A stretch of 49,501 nt of DNA from Leptolyngbya sp. KIOST-1 (lineage in GTDB: Bacteria > Cyanobacteriota > Cyanobacteriia > Phormidesmidales > Phormidesmidaceae), in contig NZ_JQFA01000007.1 of the NCBI RefSeq assembly GCF_000763385.1, positions 1-49,501 of the forward strand. Reading direction: 5' to 3'. The notes beneath the pieces are model-generated. The model was not told the origin of the DNA. It did not search any database and saw only the letters and a list, made by a program, of their open reading frames with translations. This document shows positions 7,976 through 16,818 of the stretch, in pieces. A program made the position numbers and the translations under genes. Numbering within the stretch: the stretch's first letter is position 1; every line of letters starts with the position of its first letter.

Positions 7976-9613
7976 ATGACCGCATCTAAAGGATGGGGCG
8001 AGGAGTCGTGTAAGCCTCCCCGCTCCGAACCCCTCCCCGCTGACCCCACAGGTCAGCGGCTGTGTGAAATCTTTGGCCACTACCGCTGGAACTTCATCCG
8101 CGCCGACCTGCCGGATGACGCCACCGCCAAAGCCGCCTGGACAACTGTCAAAGACTATCCCCTGCGGCCCCGCGTTCTCTGGAACCACTGGCAAGACGCC
8201 AACCAGCTGATCGGCGTCCGCTTCACCCACGACACTCGCTACGCCCTGCTCGACCTCGATGCCGGCGGCGACTACTGCACCGCCGAAGGCGTCGCCCAAA
8301 TCCGCGCTGCCCTAGAGACCATCGGCATCACCCGCACCCTGCTGGTGCGCTCCAGCTGGAGCGGTGGCCTGCATCTATATATTCCTTTTTCGGAACTTGT
8401 CAATACCTTCAACCTGGCTGTCGCCCTCAAAGAATGCTTCAAAGCCCAGGGGTTCCGGCTCCAGGCCGGGCAGCTCGAAATCTTCCCCAACGTCAAAGCC
8501 TACGGCGTTCAAACCTTCATCGAATACCTGGGCCACCGGCTGCCCCTCCAGCCCGGCAGCGGCTCCTGCCTGCTGGACGACGCCCTCAACCCCATTGGCA
8601 GCAGCCTAGCTCGCTTCTTCTGGCTCTGGGATGGGGCTGCGGGCCACCAGGACATGGACACCCTGCGCCATGCGATGAAAATTGGCCGCGACAACCACCG
8701 CAAGCGACCCAAGCGGCGCAGCCACCCGGTTGACAGCTGGCGACACGACCTCGATACCGAAATCACCGAAGGCTGGACTGCCCCCGGCCAGACCAACCAC
8801 CTGCTCAAAACCATCGCCTGCTACGGCCACGTCTTCGAGGGCCTCCAGGGCCAGTCCCTGATCGACTACACCTTGCGCATCGCCCTCCACTGCCCCGGCT
8901 ACGAACAATACTGCCGCCACCAGCACGAGATCGAGCGCAAAGTCACCGCCTGGGCCAGAGCCGTCGAGGGCTACTACTGGCCCCTGGGCACCACCCCTAC
9001 CCGTGACCCCAGCCACCCTAAGAACAACCTGGTGCCCTTCAACCAGCAGCAGGCCGAAGATGCCCAGCACCGCATCCGCATCGCCTACGCCGAGCTAGAG
9101 CAGGCCGGAGAGTTGCCTGAGCAGATTACGGCTAGGGCCAAGGCGATCGCCCAATCCGCCAAGGTCAGCCAGCAGACCCTCTACAAGCACCTAAGCCTTT
9201 GGCACCCCCAGCACCAAGAGGGTGTAATAGCCGCCGCAGCAAGCCTTCTAGACCTCACGGAGACAATTCCTGAAGCGATATCCCAATTGCCAGACCCCTT
9301 GGAAAACAAGGAATTACACCCTATAGACCGAAATATGAAGGGTGAGGCGCTCCGCGCCGGTGGGGCGGGTTCGGATCTGTCCTCTTTTTCTCCGGAAAGG
9401 GGGGTGCGGGGGGATGAGTCCGATTTTCCCCAGGATGCCGGGCCTGCGGCCTATGACCCAGACCTGCACGACCAGATTCAACACCAGATCCGTAGCCTGG
9501 GTTGGTCTGGGGATGTGATTTGCCAATTCATCGCTGACCGCTTTGAGAGCAAGCGCTGGGCTGAGCTAACCGAGGATGAGCGGCTCTTGCTGCTCTATCA
9601 TCTGCGTCGCTAA
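7976..9613 (+). CDS. Primase-polymerase-like (AEP-fold) plasmid protein
   Basis: 545 residues. Residues about 85-140 carry the two signatures of archaeo-eukaryotic primase folds: an acidic DxD-type strand (YALLDLDAGGDY) and an SGGLHLYIPF strand matching the sxH motif. AEP proteins make primers or short DNA for plasmid and phage replication. The middle is helical with several His/Cys. Residues about 360-410 have a helix-turn-helix look (ITARAKAIAQSAKVSQQTLY), followed by a low-complexity linker. The last 45 residues (LGWSGDVICQFIADRF...LTEDERLLLLYHL) resemble a small C-terminal module found in other DNA-repair or plasmid proteins. It lies beside the iteron origin and partition genes, consistent with a replication role. 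The last 81 bp of coding sequence recur at 24985-25065. Motifs are seen; activity is inference. Confidence 0.65.
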   Translation: MTASKGWGEESCKPPRSEPLPADPTGQRLCEIFGHYRWNFIRADLPDDATAKAAWTTVKDYPLRPRVLWNHWQDANQLIGVRFTHDTRYALLDLDAGGDYCTAEGVAQIRAALETIGITRTLLVRSSWSGGLHLYIPFSELVNTFNLAVALKECFKAQGFRLQAGQLEIFPNVKAYGVQTFIEYLGHRLPLQPGSGSCLLDDALNPIGSSLARFFWLWDGAAGHQDMDTLRHAMKIGRDNHRKRPKRRSHPVDSWRHDLDTEITEGWTAPGQTNHLLKTIACYGHVFEGLQGQSLIDYTLRIALHCPGYEQYCRHQHEIERKVTAWARAVEGYYWPLGTTPTRDPSHPKNNLVPFNQQQAEDAQHRIRIAYAELEQAGELPEQITARAKAIAQSAKVSQQTLYKHLSLWHPQHQEGVIAAAASLLDLTETIPEAISQLPDPLENKELHPIDRNMKGEALRAGGAGSDLSSFSPERGVRGDESDFPQDAGPAAYDPDLHDQIQHQIRSLGWSGDVICQFIADRFESKRWAELTEDERLLLLYHLRR

Positions 9614-9614
9614 C

Positions 9615-10673
9615 TTACTCCTCAGGTGCCTCGCTCTCCTCTGAGAGTTCGCTCACTGCTGCATCGATCTCCATTTCTAGCTGCTCGATGGTGGGTAGAT
9701 TGGCCTTGAGTTGGTCTGGCAGGCTGTGGGTGGTGACGGCGATCGGGGTGTTGACGTTGCGCAGGGCGTATTCCGCGATTGTTTTGTCCTTTGACTTGCA
9801 CAGCACGATACCGATGGTGGGTTGGTCATCGGGGTGGCGCAGCAGGTCATCTACCGCGGCGACGTAGAAGTTCATCTTGCCGGTGTACTCAGGACGAAAC
9901 TCGGTCACCTTCAGGTCAATGACCACATAGCACCGCAGCTTGAGGTGGTAGAACAGCATGTCCATGAAGTACTCGTTGCCCGAGACCTCCAGGCGATACT
10001 GACTGCCGACGAAGGCGAATCCCACACCTAGCTCCAATAGAAAATCCCTGATTCGCTCCACTAGAGCTTTCTCCAGATCGCGCTCCTGGGTGGCAGAGGT
10101 CAGATTGAGAAAGTCAAAGTTGTAGGGGTCTTTGATCAACTGCTGGGCGAGATCGGACTGTTCCGGCGTCAGAGTGCGCTCAAAATTGGTGATCGCTCCG
10201 CCCTGGCGCTGGTATAGTCCGCTTTCTATTTGCAGGGTAAGGATGTTCCGGCTCCAGCCGTATTCAACGGTTTGCTGGATGTACCACAGGCGTTCAGTTG
10301 GGTCTTTCACCTTCTCCAGAAGGATGCAGTTATGCTTCCAGGGGATTTGTGCCCCAGCCTGGTGCACAAATTGCTCATCGGGCCAGGCTTCGGCGAAAGC
10401 CCGCATGTATTTGAGGTTGCGTTGGGAGAAGCCCTGCATATCGGGGAACTCCCGCTTCAGGTCTTGAGCCAGGCGTTCGATGACCTTACCGCCCCATCCT
10501 TCTACCTGCTGCTGCGCGAGAATTTCCCGGCCAATTTGCCAGTAGAGCAGAATGAGTTCCCTGTTGACGGCCAGGGCTGCCTTAACCTGGGCTGAGCGGA
10601 TCCGCTTCTTCAGTTCACTGAGCAGGGCAACGTAGTTGTCTTCATCAGGGAGTGGGGCAGGGGCTTTTGACAT
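9615..10673 (-). CDS. YhcG-family PDDEXK nuclease domain protein
   Basis: 352 residues. The N-terminal DUF1016 helical domain spans about 10-170 (ELILLYWQIGREILAQQ; GFSQRNLKYMRAFAEAWP). The C-terminal PD-(D/E)xK nuclease domain spans about 195-335, with the catalytic strand pair FMDMLFYH and YVVIDLKV. YhcG proteins are often found next to type I restriction systems and other defence or mobile genes; the molecular job is not settled. Ends one base from the convergent stop of the primase-polymerase-like gene. It has a charged acidic tail (SELSEESEAPEE). Confident family call from the shared core motifs and length. Confidence 0.9.
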   Translation of the reverse strand: MSKAPAPLPDEDNYVALLSELKKRIRSAQVKAALAVNRELILLYWQIGREILAQQQVEGWGGKVIERLAQDLKREFPDMQGFSQRNLKYMRAFAEAWPDEQFVHQAGAQIPWKHNCILLEKVKDPTERLWYIQQTVEYGWSRNILTLQIESGLYQRQGGAITNFERTLTPEQSDLAQQLIKDPYNFDFLNLTSATQERDLEKALVERIRDFLLELGVGFAFVGSQYRLEVSGNEYFMDMLFYHLKLRCYVVIDLKVTEFRPEYTGKMNFYVAAVDDLLRHPDDQPTIGIVLCKSKDKTIAEYALRNVNTPIAVTTHSLPDQLKANLPTIEQLEMEIDAAVSELSEESEAPEE

Positions 10674-10926
10674 GGACGGTGAACTGGTTAAGTGATTAAT
10701 CGGTTAGTCGGTTAACTGATTGGTGGTAAGGGGGTGATCCAAATTTGGGCGATCGCGCCCCGCAACCTCTGAGCTGTAATGAGCGAAGGGCGATCCAAAT
10801 CAACAAAATTGAACTGTGCAGCGGACGGCGCAAGCTTGACTTTCCGGAATCCGGATAATCAGAAGGTTGATTAGCCGGTTGACTGTGTAGCCGTTTAACC
10901 GCTTAATCGGTTAGACAGTCAACCGG
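10674..10926. repeat. Centromere-like repeat array downstream of the partition genes
   Basis: Gene-free stretch dense in degenerate copies of TTAA-N-CG-N-TTAA (for example TTAATCGGTTA near 10697 and 10904, and GGTTAAGCG near 10925). The same motif returns on the other side of the parA operon (11810-12290). Flanking iterated motifs are typical parS sites for type Ib partition systems. Confidence 0.65.
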
Positions 10927-11220
10927 TTAAGCGTTATTTTCTTGAACCCATCGTTCTAGCAGTTCAGAGACCAGTTCAGAAAAGTCCTGATCCTGGTCCA
11001 CCAGCAGACGCTTGACGGCCTTATTGAGCTCGATGGGTACATAAGCCCCCACCTGGATGTAGTTTGGGTCAGAGCGCTTGCCGGTGGCCTTTCGCTGCCG
11101 TTTCTTGGGGGGCGTCTCAGGTGCTGGTGCTGGCTCCGGCGCTGGCTCTGGTGCTGGAGGGGCCTTGGCCTTCTGGCGGCTCTGGGCTAGCTTGTCAAAC
11201 ATGCTGGCTGCATCAGGCAT
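10927..11220 (-). CDS. Ribbon-helix-helix partition partner (ParG-like)
   Basis: 97 residues. The N-terminal 55 are a Pro/Ala/Glu-rich flexible arm (repeated PAPEP units) ending in a basic patch (KKRQRKATGKR). The C-terminal 40 (YIQVGAYVPIELNKAVKRLL, then FSELVSELLERWV) match a ribbon-helix-helix DNA-binding fold. Its start overlaps the 3' end of parA by 8 bp, so the pair is translationally coupled. In type Ib systems such as ParF-ParG the small protein binds centromere repeats and its flexible arm stimulates the ParA ATPase, which fits this architecture and the repeat arrays on both sides. Confidence 0.82.
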   Translation of the reverse strand: MPDAASMFDKLAQSRQKAKAPPAPEPAPEPAPAPETPPKKRQRKATGKRSDPNYIQVGAYVPIELNKAVKRLLVDQDQDFSELVSELLERWVQENNA

Positions 11221-11809
11221 GGCTCTCGATCTCCTTTGCTAATGACTCATACTCGCCCCAGGCAATGCGCCCAAAGCGATCGCCGGTGTCGTACACCGGC
11301 ACCCCGACTAGGGCCGCTTTCTCGTAAGCGGTTAAGCGCCTAATCATCTGCTTAAACACTGGGATGCTTAAGCGGCTAAGCGTTTCTTTGGCCTGGAGGG
11401 AGGTGGCCTTTTTGCGGCTGTCTACCATCGTCAGCACCACCCCGTAGGAGGTCAGGTTCTGGAGGTTGTCGACGGTGGCCAGCAGCGCCTCCAGGGCCAG
11501 GGCGTCTGGGGTGGAGGGCAGTACCAGCAGATCGCAGCCCTCCGCCAGAGCCTCTAGCTCGTCTTCGTCGGGGTGGGCCTCGGTATCGACAATGACGTAC
11601 TCTTTGCCCCTGGAGGCCTTCGCCGCCGACATCAGGTCACAGACCTGAAACGGCAGCGTCCCCCGTTTGGACCATGACAGGGATGAGCGGTTGGGGTCGC
11701 CATCGACTAGCAGAGTCTTGTCAGACTTTCTGGCAAAGTAGCAGGCCAGGTGCACGGCGGTGGTGGTTTTGCCGACCCCGCCTTTGAATCCGGCAACGGT
11801 AATAATCAT
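11213..11809 (-). CDS. parA: ParA-family partition ATPase
   Basis: 198 residues, the short ParF type without an N-terminal DNA-binding domain. Deviant Walker A KGGVGKTT at residues 9-16, Walker A' at YVIVDTEAHPDEDEL and DLLVLPSTPDALALEA further on. It drives plasmid segregation by ATP-dependent patterning on the nucleoid. First gene of the operon with the ribbon-helix-helix partner. Unusually, the coding region itself holds copies of the centromere-like motif (AAGCGGTTAAGCG near 11327 and GCTTAAGCGGCTAAGCG near 11367), so the repeat field continues through the gene. Confidence 0.93.
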   Translation of the reverse strand: MIITVAGFKGGVGKTTTAVHLACYFARKSDKTLLVDGDPNRSSLSWSKRGTLPFQVCDLMSAAKASRGKEYVIVDTEAHPDEDELEALAEGCDLLVLPSTPDALALEALLATVDNLQNLTSYGVVLTMVDSRKKATSLQAKETLSRLSIPVFKQMIRRLTAYEKAALVGVPVYDTGDRFGRIAWGEYESLAKEIESHA

Positions 11810-12290
11810 TTGCTTGCCCGCTTAATCGGTTAATCAGTTGATTGTTTAAGCGATTGACTGATTAACCAAATCTTATCGCTTAATCGGCTGGTTGAATAAA
11901 CGATTAAGCGATTAAGCGTTTTCAAGAAGGTAATCTCAGGATTGGGTGATAGTTGCTCTGCCAGGCTATTAATGGGTCGTCTACGAGGTGGCAGTATCCC
12001 TTGCTAGGGGCGCTCCCTGCCCATTCAGTTAATTGATTGACCAATTAGCTGATTAAGCGGTTAAGTGAATCTGGGCTAGGCGATCGCCCTCCGTCGATCC
12101 CTGTTCTTCCTGCCCAGTGCCAACGGTCAAGAGCGGATTCGTTGGCAATAGTGTCAGCAACGGTTCTCGATCGCCCACTTAATCAATTAATTGCCTAAGC
12201 GGTTAGTTGATTAAGCAAAGATATTGTTCGCTGGCCGCTGGCAGACTGGCCGATTTGTCAGCTAGTCGATTAAGTGATTAACCGATTAAC
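11810..12290. repeat. Centromere-like repeat array upstream of parA
   Basis: Gene-free 480 bp with clusters of TTAA-rich motifs: near 11821-11925 (TTAATCGGTTAA, GTTTAAGCGATTGA, CGATTAAGCGATTAAGCG), 12025-12065, 12175-12225 and 12265-12290. They share a TTAA-N-CG-N-TTAA core in both orientations, as in the array at 10674-10926. Likely parS sites and the autoregulated promoter of the partition operon. Confidence 0.68.
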
Positions 12291-12296
12291 GAAAAA

Positions 12297-12316
12297 CCCC
12301 GCTGGTAACAGCGGGG
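12297..12316 (-). terminator. Intrinsic terminator of the 12360-12536 gene
   Basis: Perfect 8-bp stem CCCCGCTG/CAGCGGGG with a GTAA tetraloop, followed by five T on the minus strand (12292-12296). It lies 43 bp after the stop of the small minus-strand gene. Confidence 0.85.
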
Positions 12317-12359
12317 AGACAGGAGGTTGGTCGAAGTTGTCTGAGGGGACGCTGGTGGG

Positions 12360-12536
12360 CTAGCGAGTGTAGCGAACGCCGCGATAGGTCAGTTCTGCGG
12401 GCTGCTGGCGCTGGGTAACGGTGAACTGCTTGCGGGCGTAGGGGCGACCTAGGAAGGTGGCGGTTTCGCCGGTAGCCAGCGCATCAACGGAGGCGGTGGT
12501 GGCTTCGTAGGATTGGCCGCGGTAGGTGAGTTGCAT
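12360..12536 (-). CDS. Small DUF4278-like protein, 58 aa
   Basis: 58 residues. It opens MQLTYRGQSYEAT and closes with a second ELTYRGVRYTR, the YRG-x-x-Y pattern of the short cyanobacterial DUF4278 family; function unknown. GAGGAA precedes the ATG and a textbook terminator follows at 12297-12316, so it is a complete single-gene unit. The end of the protein mirrors its start (LTYRG twice), as in other members. Confidence 0.75.
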   Translation of the reverse strand: MQLTYRGQSYEATTASVDALATGETATFLGRPYARKQFTVTQRQQPAELTYRGVRYTR

Positions 12537-12779
12537 GGTGGGGGTTCCTCAGTAGTGGGGGCATTGTGCCGATGAACCTATAGTCCCGTGAATCCCCGAT
12601 TGGCGCGGTGACGCGGCTGTAAGTGATCAGGTGATAGTTGCGCCCTGCGAGTGTGATGCCGTGTTTCAATGCGCGTGCTAAAGATCACCCTCTCGCTTGA
12701 GGAAACGGTAAATTTATGGCGCTTTCCGGAGAGGAAGGGCATCCTTGGGATAACTAACTGACGCTCTAGACGTGTTTAG

Positions 12780-15700
12780 ATGAGCGGCTCTGCCATTTCG
12801 ACCAATTTTGTCTTTCTCAAGCGATTCGACCCTCAGCTCGTGCGACTGGGCACCCTGGCGGAGCGCTACTTTAAGGACGACCCGTGCACCTGCTTGATCA
12901 AGCTCCGGCAGTATGGAGAGCTGCTGGCGCAGCTGACCGCTGCCAAGGCAGGGCTGTACGAAGACACTCAAGAAAACCAGGTTGACCTGCTGCGCCGCCT
13001 GCGCGATCGCCGCGTTGTGCAGGGGGAGGTATACCAGCTATTCCAGGAGCTGCGGGTGCATGGCAATCGCGCCACCCACGATATGGTGGGTGACCACCGG
13101 ACGGCGTTGGAGAACCTGAAGTATGCCCGAGCCCTGGGGCTGTGGTTTTATCGGGCTTTTACAGGCGATCGCACCTTCAAGGCTGGCCCCTTCATTCCCC
13201 CCGCCGACCCAGACCAGGAAACCGAAACCCTGCGCCAGCGGCTCGAAGCCCTGCGCCAAGAAGCCGAGCAATACCGCAGCCAGTACGAAACCGCCCAGGC
13301 TACTGCCGCTGAAGAAGCCGAACTGCGTCAGATTGCCGAGACCCTGCTAGAGCAGGCCGAAGTCGAAGTGGAATCGACTCGGCAACGGCTCGAAGTGATC
13401 CAGGCAGAGGCCCAGGCGCAGCCCGCCCCGGTGATCCAGGCCACAATTGCCCAGGCCCAGCAGGCCGAGCAGACCCTTGACCTCGATGAACCTGGCACCC
13501 GACGCCTGATTGACGAGCAGCTGCGGGCTGCCGGGTGGGAGGCGGACTCGGAAGAGTTGACCTATACCAAGGGCGCTAGACCTCAGAAGAACCGGAACCT
13601 GGCGATCGCAGAGTGGCCCACCCGCGATGGCCGGGCTGACTACGCTCTGTTTGTGGGGCTGCAAGTGGTGGCCGTGGTCGAAGCCAAGCGAGGGCGCAAG
13701 GATGTCTACGGGGCGATCGACCAGGCCAAACGCTACAGCCGCGGCTACGTGATTAAGGGCGATGAAACCTTGCCCGGCGGCCCCTGGGGCGAGTACCAGG
13801 TGCCCTTTGTCTTTGCCACCAATGGCCGCGCCTATCTTAAGCAGCTAGAGACTAAAAGCGGCATCTGGTTTTGTGACCTGCGCCGACCCGAAAATCTGCG
13901 GCGGGCGATCGGCAGCTGGTATAGCCCAGCGGGGCTGGTAGATTCTCTCGCGAATGACTTGGAGGAAGCCAGCGATCGCCTCGAAGCAGAGCCCTTCACC
14001 TACGACTTTGGGCTCTGGGATCACCAGATTCGCGCCATTCAGGCAGTGGAAACCGCCCTGGCCCAGGATCAACGAGAGCTGCTACTGGCCATGGCCACCG
14101 GCACGGGCAAGACCAAAACCTGCATTGCCCTGGTGTATCGCCTGCTGAAGACCAAGCGGTTTCGGCGCATTCTGTTTTTGGTAGACCGCAGCGCCCTGGG
14201 CGAGCAAGCCGCCAATGCCTTCAAAGACACTCGCATGGAGAGCCTTCAGACCTTTGCCGATATCTTTGACATCAAAGAGCTGAAGGACACCGCCCCAGAC
14301 CGCGATACCAAAGTCCATATTGGTACGGTGCAGAGCTTTGTGAAACGACTGCTGTACCCCAGCGACGACGGCGAGACCTTCACCACTGACCAGTACGACT
14401 GCATTGTGGTGGATGAGTGCCATCGGGGCTACCTGCTCGACCGGGAGCTGAGTGATAGCGAACTCACCTTTCGAGACTTTGGTGACTACGTGTCGAAGTA
14501 CCGACAGGTGCTGGACTACTTTGACGCGGTGAAGATTGGCCTGACGGCCACCCCCGCCCTTCACACCACCGAGATTTTTGGTGACCCAGTTTTTACCTAC
14601 AGCTATCCAGAAGCCGTAATTGACGGCTGGCTGATTGACCACGAGCCGCCTACCCGCATCATTACCGCATTGTCTGAAGACGGCATCGTCTGGCACCCAG
14701 GGGATGATGTCGCCTACTATGACCCCAAGACCGGGCAGATTGACCTGGTGCATGCCCCTGATGAAATTCGCATCGATGTCGAGCAGTTCAATCGCCAGGT
14801 GATCACCCCAGAGTTTAACCGGGTGGTCTGTGAAGAACTGGCTCGCCACATCGACCCCAGTCTGCCGGGGAAAACCCTAATTTTTTGCGTCAATGACAAC
14901 CATGCCGACCTGGTGACTCAAAAACTGAAGGAGGCTTTTGCTGATCTCTACGGCAGTGTTGATGATGACGAAGTGGTCAAGATCACCGGGGCTGCCGATA
15001 AGCCCTTGGAGCTGATTCGCCGCTACAAAAATGAGGTCAGCCCCAAGGTGGCAGTGACCGTAGACCTGATGACTACCGGCATTGATGTGCCTGCTATTTG
15101 CAATCTGGTCTTTATTCGGCGGGTGAAGTCGCGGATTTTGTATTCTCAGATGCTGGGGCGAGCTACCCGCCGCTGTGACGGTATCGGCAAAGAGGTCTTC
15201 CATATTTTTGATGCGGTGAATCTGTACGAAACCATGTCTGCGGTGTCAGACATGAAGCCGGTGGTGGTGAATCCGCAGATATCGTTTGCTCAGCTGATGG
15301 GCGAGTTAGAGACGGTCAGCGCCCCCGACCAGGTGCAGACGGTGGTTGACCAAATTTTGGCTAAGCTCCAGCGGAAGCGACGACACCTGAGCGACAACAG
15401 CCAAGAAACCGTGGAAAGCATCGCTGGACTGCCCCTGGATGAGGTGGTGCAGCATTTGAAGCAAAGCAGCCCTGGTGAGGCGGTGGCCTGGTTGAAGCAG
15501 CGGCGGGCGATCGCAGAGGTGCTCGACCGTCGCGAGGGCGGCAGCCAGCCGGTGCTGGTGTCGTACCATGCCGACGAGCTGCGGCGGGTAGAGCGGGGCT
15601 ATGGAGTCTCGGAAGCAGGGGTAGCCTACGGCAAGCCAGAGGACTATCTGGCTAGCTTCAAGCAGTTCATTGAGTCGAACCTGAACCTGGTGCCGGCGCT

Positions 15701-16139
15701 GCTGGTGGTGACTCAGCGCCCCCGAGAGCTGACCCGCGCCCAGCTCAAGGAGCTGCGGGCGGCGCTGGATGGGGCGGGCTACTCAGAAACTATGCTGCGA
15801 TCGGCCTGGCGCGATGCCACCAATGAGGATATTGCGGCGTCGATTGTGGGCTATATTCGTCAGGCGGCCCTGGGCGATGCGCTGGTGTCCTACGGAGAGC
15901 GGGTCGATCGCGCTATGAAGACCATCCTGGCTAGCCAGCCCTGGACGGCCCCCCAGCGCCAGTGGCTGGAGCGGATCGGGCAGCAGCTAAAGAAAGAAAC
16001 GGTAGTGGATAAGGCCGCCCTCGACCAGGGACAGTTCAAGGCCCAGGGCGGCTTTCAGCGCATCGACAAGGTGTTTAACCACCAGCTCGAAACCCTGCTA
16101 GCCGAGATCAACAGTGCGATCTGGCCAGAGGTGGGGTAG
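12780..16139 (+). CDS. hsdR: Type I restriction enzyme, R (HsdR) subunit
   Basis: 1,119 residues, a full-length HsdR. An N-terminal DUF4145-like helical domain (about 20-120) is followed by a coiled coil (about 140-215, Glu/Gln-rich) and the nuclease domain (about 235-330; DGRADYALFVG then VVAVVEAKRG fits the PD-ExK core). The SF2 translocase has Walker A MATGTGKTKT near 437-446 and a DECH box near 544 (VVDECHRGY), with motif VI GRATRRCDGIGKE in the second RecA fold. It cleaves DNA after ATP-driven translocation, in complex with HsdM and HsdS. hsdM follows at 17050 but is truncated, so this subunit may be orphaned. Start ATG 12780 chosen as first in frame; the upstream ribosome site is weak. 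Confidence 0.95.
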   Translation: MSGSAISTNFVFLKRFDPQLVRLGTLAERYFKDDPCTCLIKLRQYGELLAQLTAAKAGLYEDTQENQVDLLRRLRDRRVVQGEVYQLFQELRVHGNRATHDMVGDHRTALENLKYARALGLWFYRAFTGDRTFKAGPFIPPADPDQETETLRQRLEALRQEAEQYRSQYETAQATAAEEAELRQIAETLLEQAEVEVESTRQRLEVIQAEAQAQPAPVIQATIAQAQQAEQTLDLDEPGTRRLIDEQLRAAGWEADSEELTYTKGARPQKNRNLAIAEWPTRDGRADYALFVGLQVVAVVEAKRGRKDVYGAIDQAKRYSRGYVIKGDETLPGGPWGEYQVPFVFATNGRAYLKQLETKSGIWFCDLRRPENLRRAIGSWYSPAGLVDSLANDLEEASDRLEAEPFTYDFGLWDHQIRAIQAVETALAQDQRELLLAMATGTGKTKTCIALVYRLLKTKRFRRILFLVDRSALGEQAANAFKDTRMESLQTFADIFDIKELKDTAPDRDTKVHIGTVQSFVKRLLYPSDDGETFTTDQYDCIVVDECHRGYLLDRELSDSELTFRDFGDYVSKYRQVLDYFDAVKIGLTATPALHTTEIFGDPVFTYSYPEAVIDGWLIDHEPPTRIITALSEDGIVWHPGDDVAYYDPKTGQIDLVHAPDEIRIDVEQFNRQVITPEFNRVVCEELARHIDPSLPGKTLIFCVNDNHADLVTQKLKEAFADLYGSVDDDEVVKITGAADKPLELIRRYKNEVSPKVAVTVDLMTTGIDVPAICNLVFIRRVKSRILYSQMLGRATRRCDGIGKEVFHIFDAVNLYETMSAVSDMKPVVVNPQISFAQLMGELETVSAPDQVQTVVDQILAKLQRKRRHLSDNSQETVESIAGLPLDEVVQHLKQSSPGEAVAWLKQRRAIAEVLDRREGGSQPVLVSYHADELRRVERGYGVSEAGVAYGKPEDYLASFKQFIESNLNLVPALLVVTQRPRELTRAQLKELRAALDGAGYSETMLRSAWRDATNEDIAASIVGYIRQAALGDALVSYGERVDRAMKTILASQPWTAPQRQWLERIGQQLKKETVVDKAALDQGQFKAQGGFQRIDKVFNHQLETLLAEINSAIWPEVG

Positions 16140-16145
16140 CTAGCC

Positions 16146-16468
16146 TGTCATTCCGACCAACGGGAGGAATCTCGGTCTCTGCGGTAGAGCGAGATGTCTC
16201 GACTCCGCTGCGCTCCGTTACTCCTCCGGAGTCGCTTCGCGAACGACATGACAAGCTGGCTGTCATTCCGACCAACGGGAGGAATCTCGGTCTCTGCGGT
16301 AGAGCGAGATGTCTCGACTCCGCTGCGCTCCGTTACTCCTCCGGAGTCGCTTCGCGAACGACATGACAAGCTGGCTGTCATTCCGACCAACGGGAGGAAT
16401 CTCGGTCTTTGCCGTAGACTGAGATGTTTCGACTCCGCTGCGCTCCGCTCAACATGACAAGCTGCTTG
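16146..16468. repeat. Tandem 115-bp palindromic repeats next to a GIY-YIG gene
   Basis: Three head-to-tail units starting at 16146, 16261 and 16376, plus a stub at the end. Units 1 and 2 are near-identical; unit 3 is shorter and diverged. Each starts TGTCATTCCG and ends near ACATGACA, so unit ends are inverted repeats. Inside are nested stems: ATCTC...GAGAT and GACTCCG...CGGAGTC. In unit 3 the inner stem changes from TCTCT/AGAG to GTCT/AGAC yet still pairs. Looks like a REP/MITE-type intergenic element. Confidence 0.85.
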
Positions 16469-16762
16469 TCATTGCTCAAACCAATCGTCACTGAGGTCTT
16501 TCCATTCTGGATTGATCGACTCAATTAGGGCAATCTTCTTAGCCCTCGTCCAGCCCTTGATCTGCTTCTCACGGGCGATCGCATCCCTCACATTCCCCGC
16601 CTCCTCAAAAAATGCCAGTCGATCAATGTTGTACCGCTGCGCAAACTCTGGAGTGGCCTTCTGCTTATGCTCAGCTGTCCGCCGCATCAGATCATTCGTC
16701 ACCCCGGTGTAGAGAGTCTTGGAGCGATTCGTCATGATGTAGACATAGTAAGACTTTGGCAT
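16469..16762 (-). CDS. Single-domain GIY-YIG nuclease
   Basis: 97 residues from ATG 16762 (MPKSYYVYIM); the frame stays open upstream to 16804, but the family normally starts here. The GIY-YIG module appears as YYVYIM then LYTGVTNDLMRR (the second half YIG is YTG), with Glu in REKQIKGW and the C-terminal WTRAKKIALIESINPEWKDL typical of the UPF0213/YhbQ-like branch. Members are small nucleases of uncertain role. The stop codon sits exactly at the edge of the tandem palindromic repeats at 16146-16468, so gene and repeats touch. It interrupts the hsdR-hsdM gene order on the opposite strand, as an inserted unit would. Confidence 0.88.
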   Translation of the reverse strand: MPKSYYVYIMTNRSKTLYTGVTNDLMRRTAEHKQKATPEFAQRYNIDRLAFFEEAGNVRDAIAREKQIKGWTRAKKIALIESINPEWKDLSDDWFEQ

Positions 16763-16818
16763 TGGAGGTACCTGGCCTAAACTAGCCATATCTATAATCC
16801 ACACTGGCGGGAGGTGCT

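Noticed and set aside
9314..9526. Short minus-strand frames inside the primase-polymerase-like gene
   Set aside because: Antisense shadows of a well-supported gene.
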